A stretch of DNA of 64,000 bases from positions 62,001-126,000 of the forward strand of contig NZ_JAHKQF010000005.1 of assembly GCF_018860965.1 (NCBI RefSeq), given 5' to 3'. Source of the DNA: Alteromonas sp. C1M14 (lineage in GTDB: Bacteria > Pseudomonadota > Gammaproteobacteria > Enterobacterales > Alteromonadaceae). Below the pieces are notes generated by a model, which was not told the DNA's origin, searched no databases, and saw only the letters and a list, made by a program, of their open reading frames with translations. A program made the translations under genes and the position numbers. This document shows positions 25,201-35,873 of the stretch, one piece after another; position 1 is the first letter of the stretch, and every line of letters starts with the position of its first letter.

Positions 25201-26658
25201 TTGCGACAGACTATGGGGTGTGCGATCCTGAAAGACCGGATTTTATTTAGTGATCGAATTGTGCGTGTTGGCTCGCTTAGACAACTGACCTTAGGCAGTT
25301 TTATTCTTGCGCTTGTTCCTCTTATTACTCTGCTATGGCAGAGTCAGAGCGATCTTGCAAAAGTAGGTCGAATGACCACTGTTGAAACCCGTTATGTGGT
25401 TTCTGTGGTGGGGCACTTGCAGAGCCTCGATGGCGCGGCCATCGATTTAGAGCGCACACTGCGACAATACGTGATCATTCAAAATGCCACGGTGGCCGAC
25501 CTCACTGACAATGCCATTTCTCAATTTGCCAGTGCAAAAAATAAGTTGTGTAGCAAACTGTCAGCCAGCGAAAACTGTGAATTGCTAGAAAAGCAAATTG
25601 AACAGTTACGCAACTTTAGAACCATCAACGACAAACTGTTACTTAATGCGTACTTAGCCTCCCTTAGTAATGGCGTTCAAGCCATGCGTACCGACGTAGA
25701 AAGCGCGATTCAATCTCGATTAAGTGAACAGCAAGAAGACATGGCCAGTATGCAAGCCAAGCAAGCTTGGTCCACGGCTATCTTGGTGAGTATTTCCTTA
25801 CTACTCATTTTGTTGGGTAGCCAGTTAATTGTTAATCCGGTCAGAAAAGTAAAACAAATCATTCAAATACTTGCTCATCAACGAGGTGAACTACCACCGT
25901 TGTCCACCCGAGCTCCCCACGAACTCATTGGCGTTGAGCGTGATCTACATTGGCTAGCTGAACGATTACAACAACTAGAGCACATTCGTACTGCATTATT
26001 GCGCCATGCCGCCCATGAACTGAAAACCCCTTTGGCGAGCATTAAAGAAGGGTGTAGTTTGTTGTCAGAAAATGTTGTCGGAGAGCTTAATCCACAGCAA
26101 ATTGAGGTATTATCTTTACTCACATCAAGTACCCAGCGTTTAAATACACTGGTGGAAAAACTCCTTGATTATAATTTGCTGCTGCAACAGGCCCAGCCAA
26201 GCTTCACTAAAGTTAATCCTGGCGATTTGGTGCGAGATTGTATTGAAGATTACGCCCTTGCGTTACAGGACCGCGAAGTTTCTGTGGACGTGCAGGCAGA
26301 TAGCATTGTCGTAGATGTGGAACTTTACCGACGTATTTTGGATAATCTAATTTCCAATGCGGTGGCCCACGGTGCAGTGGGTAGACCCATATCAGTCAAT
26401 ATTTATATGCGTGAAGACATTGCCATTCTTGATGTGGCAAACCGAGGTAAGAAGATACCTGAGGAAAAAGTCACCAAATTGTTTGAACCTTTCACTCGGG
26501 GAGACGATCCGAGAAATGATAATGTCATTGGCACTGGATTAGGATTATCCATTGTGTCTGATTGCGCACGGTTAATGCACGGCGACGTCGCGGTGGTGGA
26601 AGTCGAGGATGCAGACGTGTGTTTTAGAGTGAGTATTCCGCAAAAGGAACGGTATTAA
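25201..26658 (+). CDS. glrK: Sensor histidine kinase GlrK (QseE)
   Basis: The kinase of the GlrK-GlrR pair, known in E. coli to act through sigma-54 and envelope small RNAs. It has a TM helix near residues 28-46, a periplasmic helical region, a second TM near 195-213, HAMP, HisKA (LRHAAHELKTPLASIKEG) and HATPase (DNLISNAVAHGA, GTGLGLSIV). About 485 residues if the TTG at 25201 is used; no good ribosome-binding site is visible, so the ATG at 25213 or GTG at 25261 is possible. The next genes are QseG-like and GlrR, in the enterobacterial order. Confidence 0.88.
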   Translation: MRQTMGCAILKDRILFSDRIVRVGSLRQLTLGSFILALVPLITLLWQSQSDLAKVGRMTTVETRYVVSVVGHLQSLDGAAIDLERTLRQYVIIQNATVADLTDNAISQFASAKNKLCSKLSASENCELLEKQIEQLRNFRTINDKLLLNAYLASLSNGVQAMRTDVESAIQSRLSEQQEDMASMQAKQAWSTAILVSISLLLILLGSQLIVNPVRKVKQIIQILAHQRGELPPLSTRAPHELIGVERDLHWLAERLQQLEHIRTALLRHAAHELKTPLASIKEGCSLLSENVVGELNPQQIEVLSLLTSSTQRLNTLVEKLLDYNLLLQQAQPSFTKVNPGDLVRDCIEDYALALQDREVSVDVQADSIVVDVELYRRILDNLISNAVAHGAVGRPISVNIYMREDIAILDVANRGKKIPEEKVTKLFEPFTRGDDPRNDNVIGTGLGLSIVSDCARLMHGDVAVVEVEDADVCFRVSIPQKERY

Positions 26659-27248
26659 TGAGAATAAAAATATTGCTGCCCGTGGTCTTTGTACTAGGCG
26701 GATGTGCAGCGATAGACAATAAAAGCGATACATCTGTTCAACCTGTTGAGACGAATGTAATTTACCAGCCTAAGGATGATGAACCACTGTGTTTAGTGAA
26801 CGAAGCTTCACAAACCTTTGAACGCGCATGCGATCTGTCCTACTGGATAGGTATGTGGGTAGAAGCGGCTCATGCGCCTTGGCCACAAAGAAAGGAAAGA
26901 ATAGCTGCATTGTCAGATTCTACCGAGGACACCATCACAAAAGTGGTGTTGTCGTTACCGGTAGATACACCTTATCAAAGTCGTTTACGTGCTCAACATT
27001 GGCTAGGCACGCTTACTGACGTGCTGAACCCTGATATTGCACCGGTTATTAATACCCTGGTTAAAGATCCTAACGGCGAAATGCTAGAGCTGGAATCTGC
27101 CATGGTGATATTAAATAGAGTGAATACGGACAAGCAAAAGCAGTTAGAGATGTTAGAACAAGAATTGAAATTACAAACCGAAAAGATGGAAGAGTTGTTA
27201 AAAATAGAAGCAACGCTAATGGATAAAAACAGGAGTAATCAACCATGA
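26658..27248 (+). CDS. QseG-like lipoprotein
   Basis: A 196-residue lipoprotein with lipobox LGGC near residue 16 (VFVLGGCAAI). It is helical, with a coiled-coil tail (KQLEMLEQELKLQTEKMEELLKIE). The position between the kinase and regulator genes is that of qseG (yfhG) in E. coli, where it is an outer-membrane lipoprotein that interacts with the kinase. It overlaps the kinase stop by one base and the regulator start by 4 bases. Sequence similarity to QseG is modest, so the name rests mainly on position. Confidence 0.75.
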   Translation: MRIKILLPVVFVLGGCAAIDNKSDTSVQPVETNVIYQPKDDEPLCLVNEASQTFERACDLSYWIGMWVEAAHAPWPQRKERIAALSDSTEDTITKVVLSLPVDTPYQSRLRAQHWLGTLTDVLNPDIAPVINTLVKDPNGEMLELESAMVILNRVNTDKQKQLEMLEQELKLQTEKMEELLKIEATLMDKNRSNQP

Positions 27249-28585
27249 GCGAATCGACAGTACGACATGCCCGATTATTGCTGGTGGATGATGACAAAAG
27301 CTTGTTGCGTTTGCTTACGATCCGTCTGGAAGGTGAAGGATATCGCGTCACTGCTGTAGAAGATGGCCAGGCGGCTTTAAGAAAAATCCGCAGCGAAGAT
27401 TTCGATGTAGTGTTATCTGATTTAAGAATGCCGGGCCTAGACGGGCTGAGTTTATTTGAAGAAATCATGGGGGTGAGAAAAGACATCCCGGTTATTTTGA
27501 TGACCGCCCATGGTACGATTTCAGATGCGGTGGCAGCCACCCAACGGGGTGTTTTTGGCTTTTTGCCAAAACCGGTGAATCACGATGAGCTAAGAACCCT
27601 GTTGCAAAAAGCACTCAGTCAGTCTTTAAGTGTGCAACCTGAAGAATGGTGTAAAGACATCATTACCCGTTCGACCGATATGTCCAATGTATTGGATCAG
27701 GCGTACCGTATTGCCCAGCGTGAAGTAAGCGTGTTGATCAGCGGTGCCAGTGGTACGGGTAAAGAACTGTTGGCCAACGCTATACACCGAGCCAGTACAC
27801 GTAAAGACAAGCCTTTTATTGCTATTAATTGCGGTGCGTTACCAGAGAACTTACTTGAGTCTGAGTTATTCGGTCACGCCAAGGGCGCCTTTACCGGCGC
27901 CGTGCATGCCAATGCGGGTCTATTTAGAGAGGCCGATGGCGGTACGCTGTTTTTAGATGAAATTGGTGATATGCCAATGACATTACAGGTTAAACTGCTG
28001 CGGGCGTTACAAGAGCGGCAAATTCGCCCTGTCGGCAGCGGTAAACACATTGATATTGATGTGCGAATCATCTCGGCTACCCACAAAGATCTGCAAAAAG
28101 AAATGGAAGAGGGCACCTTTAGGGAAGATTTGTACTATCGGTTAAACGTGGTTAATCTGCAGCTTCCGTCATTAAAAGAGCGCAGTGAAGACATTCCACT
28201 CCTTGCCCGCTCTTTATTGCAACAAAGCGGTCAGCGTCATAATGTGAACGTAAGTCAGTTTTCCGATGATGCCATGCAATTATTGGTTAAATCAGAATGG
28301 CCAGGGAATGTCCGACAATTGGTTAATGTGGTTGAGCACTGTGTGGCATTAACTCAAACCCCCGTTATACCGCTTCATTTAGTCGAGCAAGCTTTATCTG
28401 CTTCCCGTCAAAGCTGGCCCACGCTGACCGAAGCAAGGGATGCCTTCGAGCAAAAATACCTGCATAAATTACTGAAAATGACAGATGGCAATGTAACCCG
28501 TGCCGCCGAATTAGCAGGAAGAAACCGTACAGATATGCACAAGCTAATGAAGAAGCATGAGCTTGATGCCAGCGATTTTCGATGA
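27245..28585 (+). CDS. glrR: Sigma-54 response regulator GlrR
   Basis: A 446-residue activator of sigma-54 promoters: receiver with D59 (VVLSDLRMPGLDG), AAA+ domain with Walker A GASGTGKE near residue 163, GAFTGA loop for sigma-54 contact, Walker B GTLFLDEIGDM, and a C-terminal HTH (AAELAGRNRTDMHKLMKKHEL). All key motifs are intact. It is the output partner of GlrK and overlaps the QseG-like gene by 4 bases (ATGA). Confidence 0.94.
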   Translation: MSESTVRHARLLLVDDDKSLLRLLTIRLEGEGYRVTAVEDGQAALRKIRSEDFDVVLSDLRMPGLDGLSLFEEIMGVRKDIPVILMTAHGTISDAVAATQRGVFGFLPKPVNHDELRTLLQKALSQSLSVQPEEWCKDIITRSTDMSNVLDQAYRIAQREVSVLISGASGTGKELLANAIHRASTRKDKPFIAINCGALPENLLESELFGHAKGAFTGAVHANAGLFREADGGTLFLDEIGDMPMTLQVKLLRALQERQIRPVGSGKHIDIDVRIISATHKDLQKEMEEGTFREDLYYRLNVVNLQLPSLKERSEDIPLLARSLLQQSGQRHNVNVSQFSDDAMQLLVKSEWPGNVRQLVNVVEHCVALTQTPVIPLHLVEQALSASRQSWPTLTEARDAFEQKYLHKLLKMTDGNVTRAAELAGRNRTDMHKLMKKHELDASDFR

Positions 28586-28784
28586 TCGCACCGTCAAAGC
28601 CTTAATTGTCATTGGGCTTTACTCCGCATTTGTTTATACTATGCGACCTTAAATTTAGTCTCAAAAACTAGACAAGCCGGTAGCTGAACTGTAATGCCTG
28701 AACACACAAGTACACTTGGTTCAGGTTGTTACCCATGGTACCGGCGTCATATGTCTTAAATATATTATTCAGAGGTCAGGGACC

Positions 28785-30548
28785 ATGCGCACAGATTACT
28801 GTGGGAATATCGATTCATCTTATGTTGGCCAGGAAGTAACACTTTGTGGTTGGGTTAACAAGCGTCGTGACTTAGGCGGCGTAATCTTTATTGATTTACG
28901 TGACCGTGAAGGTCTTGTACAAGTCGTATTCGACCCTGATTTGCCTGATGTCCTAGACGTCGCCAATACCTTACGTAGCGAATTTTGCGTCAAGTTAACC
29001 GGTAAAGTCCGTCCTCGTCCAGAAGGGCAGATTAATAAACAGATGCGAACCGGAGAAATTGAAATTCTCGGCTTGTCGCTAGAAGTTATTAATAAGTCCG
29101 CGGTGCTACCCCTTGACTGGAATCAGGAAAACTCCGAAGAACAGCGCTTAAAATATCGCTACTTAGATTTGCGTCGTCCGGTAATGACCGAGCGGTTAAA
29201 ATTTCGTGCCCGGGTAACCGGTGCAGTTCGTCGTTATTTAGAAGACGTGGGCTTTTTAGATATTGAAACGCCAATCCTGACAAAAGCAACCCCTGAAGGG
29301 GCGCGGGATTACTTAGTGCCAAGTCGTACCCATAAAGGTGAGTTCTTTGCGTTGCCCCAGTCTCCACAATTGTTTAAACAATTGCTGATGATGTCGGGCA
29401 TGGACCGTTATTATCAAATCGTAAAATGCTTCCGTGATGAAGATTTACGTGCCGACCGCCAGCCAGAATTCACCCAAATCGATATCGAAACCACCTTTTT
29501 AGACGCCGATGGCGTGATGGCCATCACCGAAGGTATGATCCGTGATCTGTTCCAGAAAATGCTGGATGTGGATTTAGGGGAATTTCCTCGCATGACCTAT
29601 CAAGAGGCCATGACGCGTTTCGGTAGCGACAAACCGGATTTGCGTAACCCATTAGAATTAGTCGACGTGGCTGACTTACTATCAAGCGTAGAGTTTAAAG
29701 TATTCAGCGGCCCTGCAAACGATCCTAAAGGCCGTGTGGCGGTGATCCGCGTGCCAGGTGGTGCCAAGTTATCGCGTAAGCAAATCGATGAATATACCAA
29801 GTTTGTGGGTATTTACGGCGCGAAAGGGTTGGCATGGTTGAAAGTGAACGAACAAGGGAAAGGTCAAGAAGGGCTACAATCGCCTATTTTGAAGTTCCTA
29901 TCAGAAGATATCACCGATGCCTTACTGAACCGCACTAACGCTGAAGCCGGCGATATTTTGCTGTTTGGTGCAGACTCGGCCACCGTGGTGACTGAAGCCA
30001 TGGGTGCATTACGTTTAAAATTGGGAGAGGATTTCGAGTTGCTAGAAGGCGATTGGAAACCTTTATGGGTAGTAGACTTCCCCATGTTTGAAGAAGTGGA
30101 TGGCGCACTGTACGCATTACATCATCCCTTTACTTCTCCCCGTGGCGTCACAGCAGATGAACTGCAAGAGGCGCCTCAAGGTGCGTTATCCGATGCCTAT
30201 GATATGGTGTTAAACGGCGTGGAATTAGGTGGTGGCTCGGTGCGTATCCATGATGAAAAAATGCAGTCTGCTGTGTTTAGCGTCTTGGGTATCGACGAGG
30301 AAGAAGCACAAAACAAATTTGGCTTCTTATTAGAAGCCCTTCAGTTTGGTGCGCCGCCTCACGCCGGTCTTGCTTTTGGTTTGGATCGCTTGGTCATGCT
30401 AATGACAGGTGCGAGTTCTATTCGTGATGTGATGGCATTCCCAAAAACGACCACGGCAGCGTGTCCGCTAACCAATGCGCCTAGTCCTGCTAATCCACAG
30501 GCATTGGAAGACTTAGCGATTGCCACTATTAAAAAATCCGCCGAATAA
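28785..30548 (+). CDS. aspS: Aspartyl-tRNA synthetase
   Basis: Class II synthetase charging tRNA-Asp. It shows the N-terminal OB-fold ([33 protein letters not shown]), motif 2 ([21 protein letters not shown]) and motif 3 ([13 protein letters not shown]), with the bacterial GAD insert. The open frame starts earlier at 28716, but the ATG at 28785 has AGAGG and gives 587 residues (E. coli 590). It heads the aspS-nudB-ruvCAB cluster. Confidence 0.98.
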   Translation: MRTDYCGNIDSSYVGQEVTLCGWVNKRRDLGGVIFIDLRDREGLVQVVFDPDLPDVLDVANTLRSEFCVKLTGKVRPRPEGQINKQMRTGEIEILGLSLEVINKSAVLPLDWNQENSEEQRLKYRYLDLRRPVMTERLKFRARVTGAVRRYLEDVGFLDIETPILTKATPEGARDYLVPSRTHKGEFFALPQSPQLFKQLLMMSGMDRYYQIVKCFRDEDLRADRQPEFTQIDIETTFLDADGVMAITEGMIRDLFQKMLDVDLGEFPRMTYQEAMTRFGSDKPDLRNPLELVDVADLLSSVEFKVFSGPANDPKGRVAVIRVPGGAKLSRKQIDEYTKFVGIYGAKGLAWLKVNEQGKGQEGLQSPILKFLSEDITDALLNRTNAEAGDILLFGADSATVVTEAMGALRLKLGEDFELLEGDWKPLWVVDFPMFEEVDGALYALHHPFTSPRGVTADELQEAPQGALSDAYDMVLNGVELGGGSVRIHDEKMQSAVFSVLGIDEEEAQNKFGFLLEALQFGAPPHAGLAFGLDRLVMLMTGASSIRDVMAFPKTTTAACPLTNAPSPANPQALEDLAIATIKKSAE

Positions 30549-30550
30549 AT

Positions 30551-30988
30551 ATGGCGTTAAAACGGCCTGAATCGGTTCTGGTGGTGCTCTACGACGAGCA
30601 CCACCGGGTGTTGTTATTACAGCGCGACGACGATCCGGATTTTTGGCAATCGGTCACCGGAACCATCGAAATCGGTGAAGCGCCCAAGCAAACCGCTATT
30701 CGTGAAGTGGCTGAAGAAACTGGCATCGTTTTGTCGCCTTTGCAGCTTAAAGATTGTCAGCACATAAACCGCTATTTAATACGTCAACGTTGGCTTCATC
30801 GCTACCCTCCTGGTACCCGCTTTAATACTGAGCATGTATTTTGCGCTCAAGTGTCTTGCGAACATCCACTTATACTCACAGAACACCTTGCCTATAAATG
30901 GGCTGATAAAGCGCAAGCCATTACGCAACTTTGGTCACCATCTAACCGATTGGCCGTAGAAGCATTTGTGCCGAGGGGGAGAACATGA
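30551..30988 (+). CDS. nudB: Dihydroneopterin triphosphate diphosphatase
   Basis: NudB removes pyrophosphate from dihydroneopterin triphosphate in folate synthesis. The 145-residue protein has the Nudix box [20 protein letters not shown]. It lies 2 bases after aspS and overlaps ruvC by 4 bases (ATGA). In E. coli yebC lies between nudB and ruvC; here it is absent. Confidence 0.9.
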   Translation: MALKRPESVLVVLYDEHHRVLLLQRDDDPDFWQSVTGTIEIGEAPKQTAIREVAEETGIVLSPLQLKDCQHINRYLIRQRWLHRYPPGTRFNTEHVFCAQVSCEHPLILTEHLAYKWADKAQAITQLWSPSNRLAVEAFVPRGRT

Positions 30989-31503
30989 TTATACTGGGTA
31001 TAGATCCAGGTTCTCGGATTACAGGGTACGGTGTGATTGCCCGAAAGCAGGGTAAGCTTGTTTATTTAGGCAGTGGATGTATACGTCTAAAAAGTGATGT
31101 ATTAGCTGAGCGTCTTGCGCAAATCTTTGCTGGCGTTAGCGAAGTTATTCGCGAATTTTCGCCATCGCAATTTGCCATCGAACAAGTTTTTATGGCGAAA
31201 AATCCAGATTCAGCATTAAAGCTGGGTCAGGCAAGAGGGGCTGCGATTGTGGCGGCAACTCAGTCGGCCATGCCCGTAGCGGAATATTCGGCCAGACAAA
31301 TTAAACAAGCGGTGGTGGGAAAAGGCAGTGCCGAAAAAACGCAGGTACAGCATATGGTAAAACATCTGCTGAAATTGCCCGGTACACCCCAAGCCGATGC
31401 AGCCGATGCATTGGCTGTTGCATTATGCCATGCTCATACTCAGCAGAGCCTGATAAATATGGCCGGACAGGTCAGCAAAACAGTACGTGGTCGGCTTCGT
31501 TAG
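30985..31503 (+). CDS. ruvC: Holliday junction endonuclease RuvC
   Basis: RuvC cuts Holliday junctions in RuvABC recombination. The 172-residue protein has the acidic active-site motifs ILGIDPGSR (D7), [10 protein letters not shown] (E66 region), and [14 protein letters not shown] near 138. E. coli RuvC is 173. It is 29 bases ahead of ruvA. Confidence 0.98.
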   Translation: MIILGIDPGSRITGYGVIARKQGKLVYLGSGCIRLKSDVLAERLAQIFAGVSEVIREFSPSQFAIEQVFMAKNPDSALKLGQARGAAIVAATQSAMPVAEYSARQIKQAVVGKGSAEKTQVQHMVKHLLKLPGTPQADAADALAVALCHAHTQQSLINMAGQVSKTVRGRLR

Positions 31504-31532
31504 CCGCCCACTAACCAAGGTATAAGATACGT

Positions 31533-32150
31533 ATGATTGGCCGAATTGAAGGGCGTTTGTTAGAAAAGCAGCCACCGGAAGTCCTTATAGATGTTCAGGG
31601 CGTGGGGTATGAAATCCACATGCCAATGACCAGTTTTTACCAGTTGCCAGCCGTTGGCGAAAACGTCGCTGTGTATACCCATTTCGTGGTACGTGAAGAT
31701 GCACAACTGCTGTTTGGCTTTGCCGACAAAATGGAACGGGGTCTTTTTCGGGAGCTGATTAAAGCTAATGGCGTAGGGCCCAAGTTGGGGTTAACCATTT
31801 TATCGGGAATGTCGGCAGCACAATTTTTAATTAGTGTACAAAATGAAGATATTTCTGCCTTGGTGAGTTTACCAGGGATAGGTAAAAAGACCGCTGAACG
31901 GTTGGTGGTTGAACTGAAAGATCGACTCGCCAAATTTGGTCAGCAGCAAGCCATTGCCGTTCCATTTGAAATGGGAAATAAACAAACCGATGCCATTGTG
32001 CCGTTAAATGATGCCAGAGAAGAAGCGCAAAGCGCGCTGGTTGCGTTAGGTTATAAACCGGTACAGGCAAACAAGCTTATTACAGCGGTGTACGAAGAGG
32101 GTATGGAAAGCGAAAATTTGATCCGCGAAGCATTAAAGGCGGCTATTTAG
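31533..32150 (+). CDS. ruvA: Holliday junction DNA helicase subunit RuvA
   Basis: RuvA binds the four-way junction and recruits RuvB. The 205-residue protein has the N-terminal OB-fold ([20 protein letters not shown]), two helix-hairpin-helix motifs ([33 protein letters not shown]) and the C-terminal RuvB-binding domain ([20 protein letters not shown]). Length matches E. coli (203). Confidence 0.98.
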   Translation: MIGRIEGRLLEKQPPEVLIDVQGVGYEIHMPMTSFYQLPAVGENVAVYTHFVVREDAQLLFGFADKMERGLFRELIKANGVGPKLGLTILSGMSAAQFLISVQNEDISALVSLPGIGKKTAERLVVELKDRLAKFGQQQAIAVPFEMGNKQTDAIVPLNDAREEAQSALVALGYKPVQANKLITAVYEEGMESENLIREALKAAI

Positions 32151-32162
32151 TGAGTAACTTAT

Positions 32163-33167
32163 ATGATTGAAGCGGATCGCCTTATCGCCCCTGTGGCAAC
32201 CACTGAAGATGAAGTCATCGACAGAGCCATACGGCCTAAAATGCTGTCAGACTATACGGGGCAGCCCCATGTCTGTGAGCAAATGGAAATATTTATCCAA
32301 GCTGCCAGAAACCGAGAAGATGCGTTGGATCATCTGCTTATTTTTGGTCCGCCAGGATTGGGTAAAACTACCCTTGCGAATATTGTCGCCAATGAAATGG
32401 GGGTGAATATAAAAACCACCTCTGGCCCAGTATTAGAAAAAGCAGGGGACCTAGCGGCACTGCTTACAAACCTAGAAAAAAACGATGTGCTTTTTATTGA
32501 TGAAATACACCGTTTGAGCCCAGTGGTAGAAGAAATTCTTTATCCGGCGATGGAAGATTATCAATTGGACATCATGATTGGGGAAGGGCCGGCTGCGCGC
32601 AGTATCAAGCTTGATTTACCGCCATTTACCTTAGTAGGGGCGACAACACGCGCCGGTTCATTGACCTCACCGCTACGAGATCGCTTTGGCATTGTTCAGC
32701 GGTTAGAGTTTTATTCTGTAGCCGACCTCACCACCATCATTCAGCGCAGTGCCAGTTACTTGAATCTCGCCATGGATTTGGAAGGAGCGAAAGAAGTTGC
32801 GAAACGCTCTCGAGGCACGCCACGTATTGCTAATCGTTTACTTCGACGTGTACGGGATTATGCTGAAATAAAAGCCGATGGCAAGGTACACGGTGATATT
32901 GCTGCAAAAGCGCTGGATATGCTGGATGTAGATAAAGAAGGCTTTGACTACATGGATAGAAAGCTACTGACAGCAATTATTGATAAATTCGATGGTGGCC
33001 CGGTAGGTCTGGACAATTTGGCGGCAGCCATTGGTGAAGAAAAAGAAACCATTGAAGATGTTATTGAACCGTTTTTAATTCAACAGGGTTTTTTACAGCG
33101 TACGCCAAGAGGACGAATTGTTTCACAGCGGGCTTACTTGCACTTTGGTTTTGATCCGGCTTCTTAG
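32163..33167 (+). CDS. ruvB: Holliday junction branch-migration ATPase RuvB
   Basis: RuvB is the hexameric motor of branch migration. The 334-residue protein has Walker [12 protein letters not shown], Walker [12 protein letters not shown], sensor 1 LVGATTRAG and the winged-helix C-terminus ([29 protein letters not shown]). It lies 12 bases after ruvA. No rho-independent terminator in its direction is visible; the hairpin downstream faces the other strand. Confidence 0.98.
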   Translation: MIEADRLIAPVATTEDEVIDRAIRPKMLSDYTGQPHVCEQMEIFIQAARNREDALDHLLIFGPPGLGKTTLANIVANEMGVNIKTTSGPVLEKAGDLAALLTNLEKNDVLFIDEIHRLSPVVEEILYPAMEDYQLDIMIGEGPAARSIKLDLPPFTLVGATTRAGSLTSPLRDRFGIVQRLEFYSVADLTTIIQRSASYLNLAMDLEGAKEVAKRSRGTPRIANRLLRRVRDYAEIKADGKVHGDIAAKALDMLDVDKEGFDYMDRKLLTAIIDKFDGGPVGLDNLAAAIGEEKETIEDVIEPFLIQQGFLQRTPRGRIVSQRAYLHFGFDPAS

Positions 33168-33192
33168 ACGGCTTTAACTTTTGTTTAGGCAT

Positions 33193-33220
33193 AAAAAAAG
33201 CCCGCTCAAATTGAGCGGGC
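33193..33220 (-). terminator. Terminator facing the minus strand
   Basis: A perfect 10-base-pair GC-rich stem with a T run only on the minus strand. Its direction shows that it does not serve ruvB and implies a minus-strand transcript. Confidence 0.8.
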
Positions 33221-33321
33221 AAAACAACAAGTGTTGAAGGAAATAAATCCAGGGAACTCATGTCAATCAGGAGAGAACTCATGTGAGTCGTTGATAAAAC
33301 GAATCACTCTGTTCGACAGAT
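33193..33321 (-). ncRNA. Candidate small RNA between ruvB and ybgC
   Basis: On the minus strand a good promoter, TTGCCA (33350-33355), 16 bases, TATAAT (33328-33333), would start near 33321. A perfect hairpin, GCCCGCTCAA and TTGAGCGGGC (33200-33220), followed by seven T on the minus strand, would end it near 33193, giving about 129 nucleotides. The RNA contains ACATGAGTTC twice, 21 bases apart (33254-33263 and 33275-33284), with a CTCCT segment between them that could pair with ribosome-binding sites. No convincing protein is encoded. It is inferred, not known. Confidence 0.6.
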
Positions 33322-33327
33322 GGGTGC

Positions 33328-33355
33328 ATTATATACACGCTTTGACCGCTGGCAA
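33328..33355 (-). promoter_or_regulatory. Sigma-70 promoter of the candidate small RNA
   Basis: TTGCCA and TATAAT on the minus strand with 16-base spacing. The perfect -10 and good -35 make this one of the best promoters seen in the window. Confidence 0.6.
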
Positions 33356-33548
33356 TTGAGTTAAATTTGTCTTTTGGATTAGAAAAACTAATTCGTAAAT
33401 AGAGTGTTAAATTGTGCGCTGAATATCTATCTCTTACCGCAGAAATAGTGCGTTTTGGCGCTAAAAGCTGACCATTTGGATATCTCATGGGTGACCATTA
33501 ATTAGGACGCAGCTAATTATATTTTCACATTAAAGGTTTTTTTCAAAA

Positions 33549-33950
33549 ATGAAGCATCGTTTTTCTGTTCGGGTTTATTATGAAGACACGGATGCCGGTG
33601 GTATTGTCTATTACGCAAACTATTTAAAGTTTATGGAACGGGCTCGCACCGAGTGGTTACGTGACCTTGGTTATGAACAAGACAGGTTAATGGAACAATC
33701 CGTGGCGTTTGTCGTCAAACGGGTTGAAATGAATAATCATGCTCCTGCTCGATTCAATCAATTGTTGAGTATTGAATCGCAAATTGTAGAATTGAAGGGT
33801 GCGAGTATGACATTCAGACAAGAAATCAAAGATCTGCAAGGCCAGCGCTTGGTTTCTGCAGATATAAAAATTGCATGCGTAGATCCGACGGTAATGAAAC
33901 CGCGGAAACTGCCCGCCACTTTGTTAGGGGATTTATCTAGTGGACTCTGA
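33549..33950 (+). CDS. ybgC: Tol-Pal-associated acyl-CoA thioesterase
   Basis: A hotdog-fold thioesterase of 133 residues at the head of the tol-pal operon. It has the YbgC/4-HBT pattern [28 protein letters not shown] with the catalytic Asp. It acts on short acyl-CoA or acyl-ACP and is linked to envelope lipid metabolism. It overlaps tolQ by 11 bases. Confidence 0.94.
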   Translation: MKHRFSVRVYYEDTDAGGIVYYANYLKFMERARTEWLRDLGYEQDRLMEQSVAFVVKRVEMNNHAPARFNQLLSIESQIVELKGASMTFRQEIKDLQGQRLVSADIKIACVDPTVMKPRKLPATLLGDLSSGL

Positions 33951-34620
33951 TTTAACGTTTATTGGTCTTTTTCTACAAGCGAGCTTTGTTGTTCAGCTTA
34001 TTATGTTGTTGCTATTGGGCGTGTCTGTGGCTTCTTGGACGTTTATTTTTCAACGCACTAAAGCCCTTAGTGCCGCCGAAAAAGAAATGCGCCAATTTGA
34101 AGATAAGTTTTGGTCGGGGGCCGATCTTAACAAGCTTTACCAAGAACTCTCTGCCAGAAGCGGTATTAGCGGTATGTCCAGCATATTTTGTTCTGGATTC
34201 AAAGAATTTGTGCGTTTGCGCAAAGGTAACACAGCGGTGGAAGGAATTGTCGATGGTACGTATCGTGCTATGAGAGTCTCTATGTCTCGCCAAGTTGAAG
34301 AGCTAGAAAATCGTTTACCCTTTTTAGCCACTGCAGGTTCAATTAGTCCATATATTGGTTTGTTCGGAACGGTATGGGGTATCATGAATGCCTTTATCGC
34401 CTTAGGTAAAGTGCAACAGGCCACATTGGCCATGGTGGCACCAGGTATTGCCGAAGCTCTGATTGCTACCGCTATTGGTCTATTTGCTGCAATCCCCGCG
34501 GTGGTGGCGTATAACCGCTTTAGTTACAAGGTGGAAAAAATAGAAAATAGCTACGGTAATTTCATGGAAGAATTCTCTGCGATTCTTCATCGTCAGGCTT
34601 CGTCTGCGCAAGCTCAGTAA
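33940..34620 (+). CDS. tolQ: Tol-Pal motor subunit TolQ
   Basis: TolQ, an MotA/ExbB-type inner-membrane protein, forms the proton-driven motor with TolR for outer-membrane constriction. The 226-residue protein has TM helices near residues 12-34, 133-160 and 168-195, with [26 protein letters not shown] and [23 protein letters not shown]. The start is GTG at 33940, inside the end of ybgC. Confidence 0.96.
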   Translation: MDSDLTFIGLFLQASFVVQLIMLLLLGVSVASWTFIFQRTKALSAAEKEMRQFEDKFWSGADLNKLYQELSARSGISGMSSIFCSGFKEFVRLRKGNTAVEGIVDGTYRAMRVSMSRQVEELENRLPFLATAGSISPYIGLFGTVWGIMNAFIALGKVQQATLAMVAPGIAEALIATAIGLFAAIPAVVAYNRFSYKVEKIENSYGNFMEEFSAILHRQASSAQAQ

Positions 34621-34641
34621 TTTACCTTTCGGAGGCAAGCC

Positions 34642-35061
34642 ATGTATATACGTAAAAGGCGTCGTCCAGTATCTGAGATCAATGTCGTACCCTACATTGA
34701 CGTGATGCTGGTTTTGCTTGTTATCTTTATGGTAACAGCCCCGCTCATTTCTCAAGGCGTGAAGGTAGAATTACCCAAGGCCAGTGCGCAGCCCATAGAT
34801 CAAGAAGATATTCCACCGCTAATCGCTTCGGTGGATGTGCAAGGCAATTATTTTCTTAATTTGGGTGATGAAGACACAGCACTTGGCACACAGGAGCTGA
34901 CCGAATTAGTAGCGGCAAAACTTGAAAAAGAGCCTAATACACCGGTTGTCGTAAAAGGCGACGGTCAAGTGGCATACAATGAAGTTATACAACTTATGGT
35001 ATTGTTGCAAAAAGCAGGTGTCCCCTCAGTGGGTTTAATGACAGACCCAGTGGATGAATAA
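34642..35061 (+). CDS. tolR: Tol-Pal motor subunit TolR
   Basis: TolR is the ExbD-type partner of TolQ, with one N-terminal TM helix (residues about 17-37, INVVPYIDVMLVLLVIFMV) carrying the proton-path Asp, and a periplasmic domain that binds peptidoglycan. Length 139 (E. coli 142). The gene has a GGAGG-type ribosome-binding site 21 bases after tolQ. Confidence 0.96.
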   Translation: MYIRKRRRPVSEINVVPYIDVMLVLLVIFMVTAPLISQGVKVELPKASAQPIDQEDIPPLIASVDVQGNYFLNLGDEDTALGTQELTELVAAKLEKEPNTPVVVKGDGQVAYNEVIQLMVLLQKAGVPSVGLMTDPVDE

Positions 35062-35069
35062 AAATCACT

Positions 35070-35873
35070 ATGTCTAAACTCTCTTCTGACCAGCAGGCTA
35101 TTGTCAAAGCGGTAGGCGTGCATTTGGCTATCGCTGCGGTGTTGCTGATTAGCGTCACTTTCTCTCCAGAACCGGTTATGCTTTCCAGTGAAAGCAACGC
35201 CCCTGTGATGCAGGCGACGTTTATTGACGCCCAGGCCATTGCGGATAAAAAGCGGGCTGAACAAGCGGCGCAGGCACAGGCCCAAGAAGCCCAGCGACAG
35301 CGTCAAGCCAAGGAAGCTGCGGCGAAAGAACGTCAGCGTAAAGAAACCGCAGCGCGACGGGCCGCAGAGAAGAAAGCGGCGGATAAAAAACGCCGTCAAG
35401 AAGCCGAGCGTAAGAAGCAATTGGAGCTGAAACAATTAGCCGCTCAGCAGGAAAAAGAACGTAAAGAAAGAGAAGCCAAAGCCAAAGCCGAGGCCGCGCA
35501 AAAAGCAAAAGAAGCCAAAGAAAAAGCAGAGATGGACAAGATCCTGCAAGAGCAACTGGAAGCAGAGCGAGCAGCGCAGGCTAAACGACGGCAACAACAG
35601 GTATTATCTGAGGTTGACCGGTACCGGGCGTTAATTACCGCGACCGTTCAGCGTTATCTTATTGACGATGATAGCTTTACCGGTAAAGAATGTCGGCTGA
35701 ATATACGTTTGGCGACATCAGGGTTTGTAACCCAAGTGACCCGCTTAGAGGGTAATGACGCACTATGTCGTGCAGCAGAAAGTGCCGTACGCCGACCAGA
35801 CAAACTGCCTATGTCTGATGATCCGTCGGTTTACGAGCAAATAAAAGATATCAACATAACGGTGAGATTGTAG
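35070..35873 (+). CDS. tolA: Tol-Pal bridge protein TolA
   Basis: TolA spans the periplasm from the TolQR motor to Pal. The 267-residue protein has a TM helix (about 12-30), a long Ala/Lys/Glu/Gln-rich helical domain II (about 48-170), and a C-terminal domain III (about 180-267) with [26 protein letters not shown] and [15 protein letters not shown]. It is shorter than E. coli TolA (421) because domain II is shorter. It lies between tolR and tolB with no gap. Confidence 0.93.
   Translation: MSKLSSDQQAIVKAVGVHLAIAAVLLISVTFSPEPVMLSSESNAPVMQATFIDAQAIADKKRAEQAAQAQAQEAQRQRQAKEAAAKERQRKETAARRAAEKKAADKKRRQEAERKKQLELKQLAAQQEKERKEREAKAKAEAAQKAKEAKEKAEMDKILQEQLEAERAAQAKRRQQQVLSEVDRYRALITATVQRYLIDDDSFTGKECRLNIRLATSGFVTQVTRLEGNDALCRAAESAVRRPDKLPMSDDPSVYEQIKDINITVRL

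Noticed and set aside
33061..33488. Two open frames on the minus strand across the ruvB-ybgC gap (33061-33282 and 33279-33488).
   Set aside because: Composition and lack of ribosome-binding sites speak against proteins; the region is better explained by a small-RNA promoter and terminator, and the first frame runs into ruvB.
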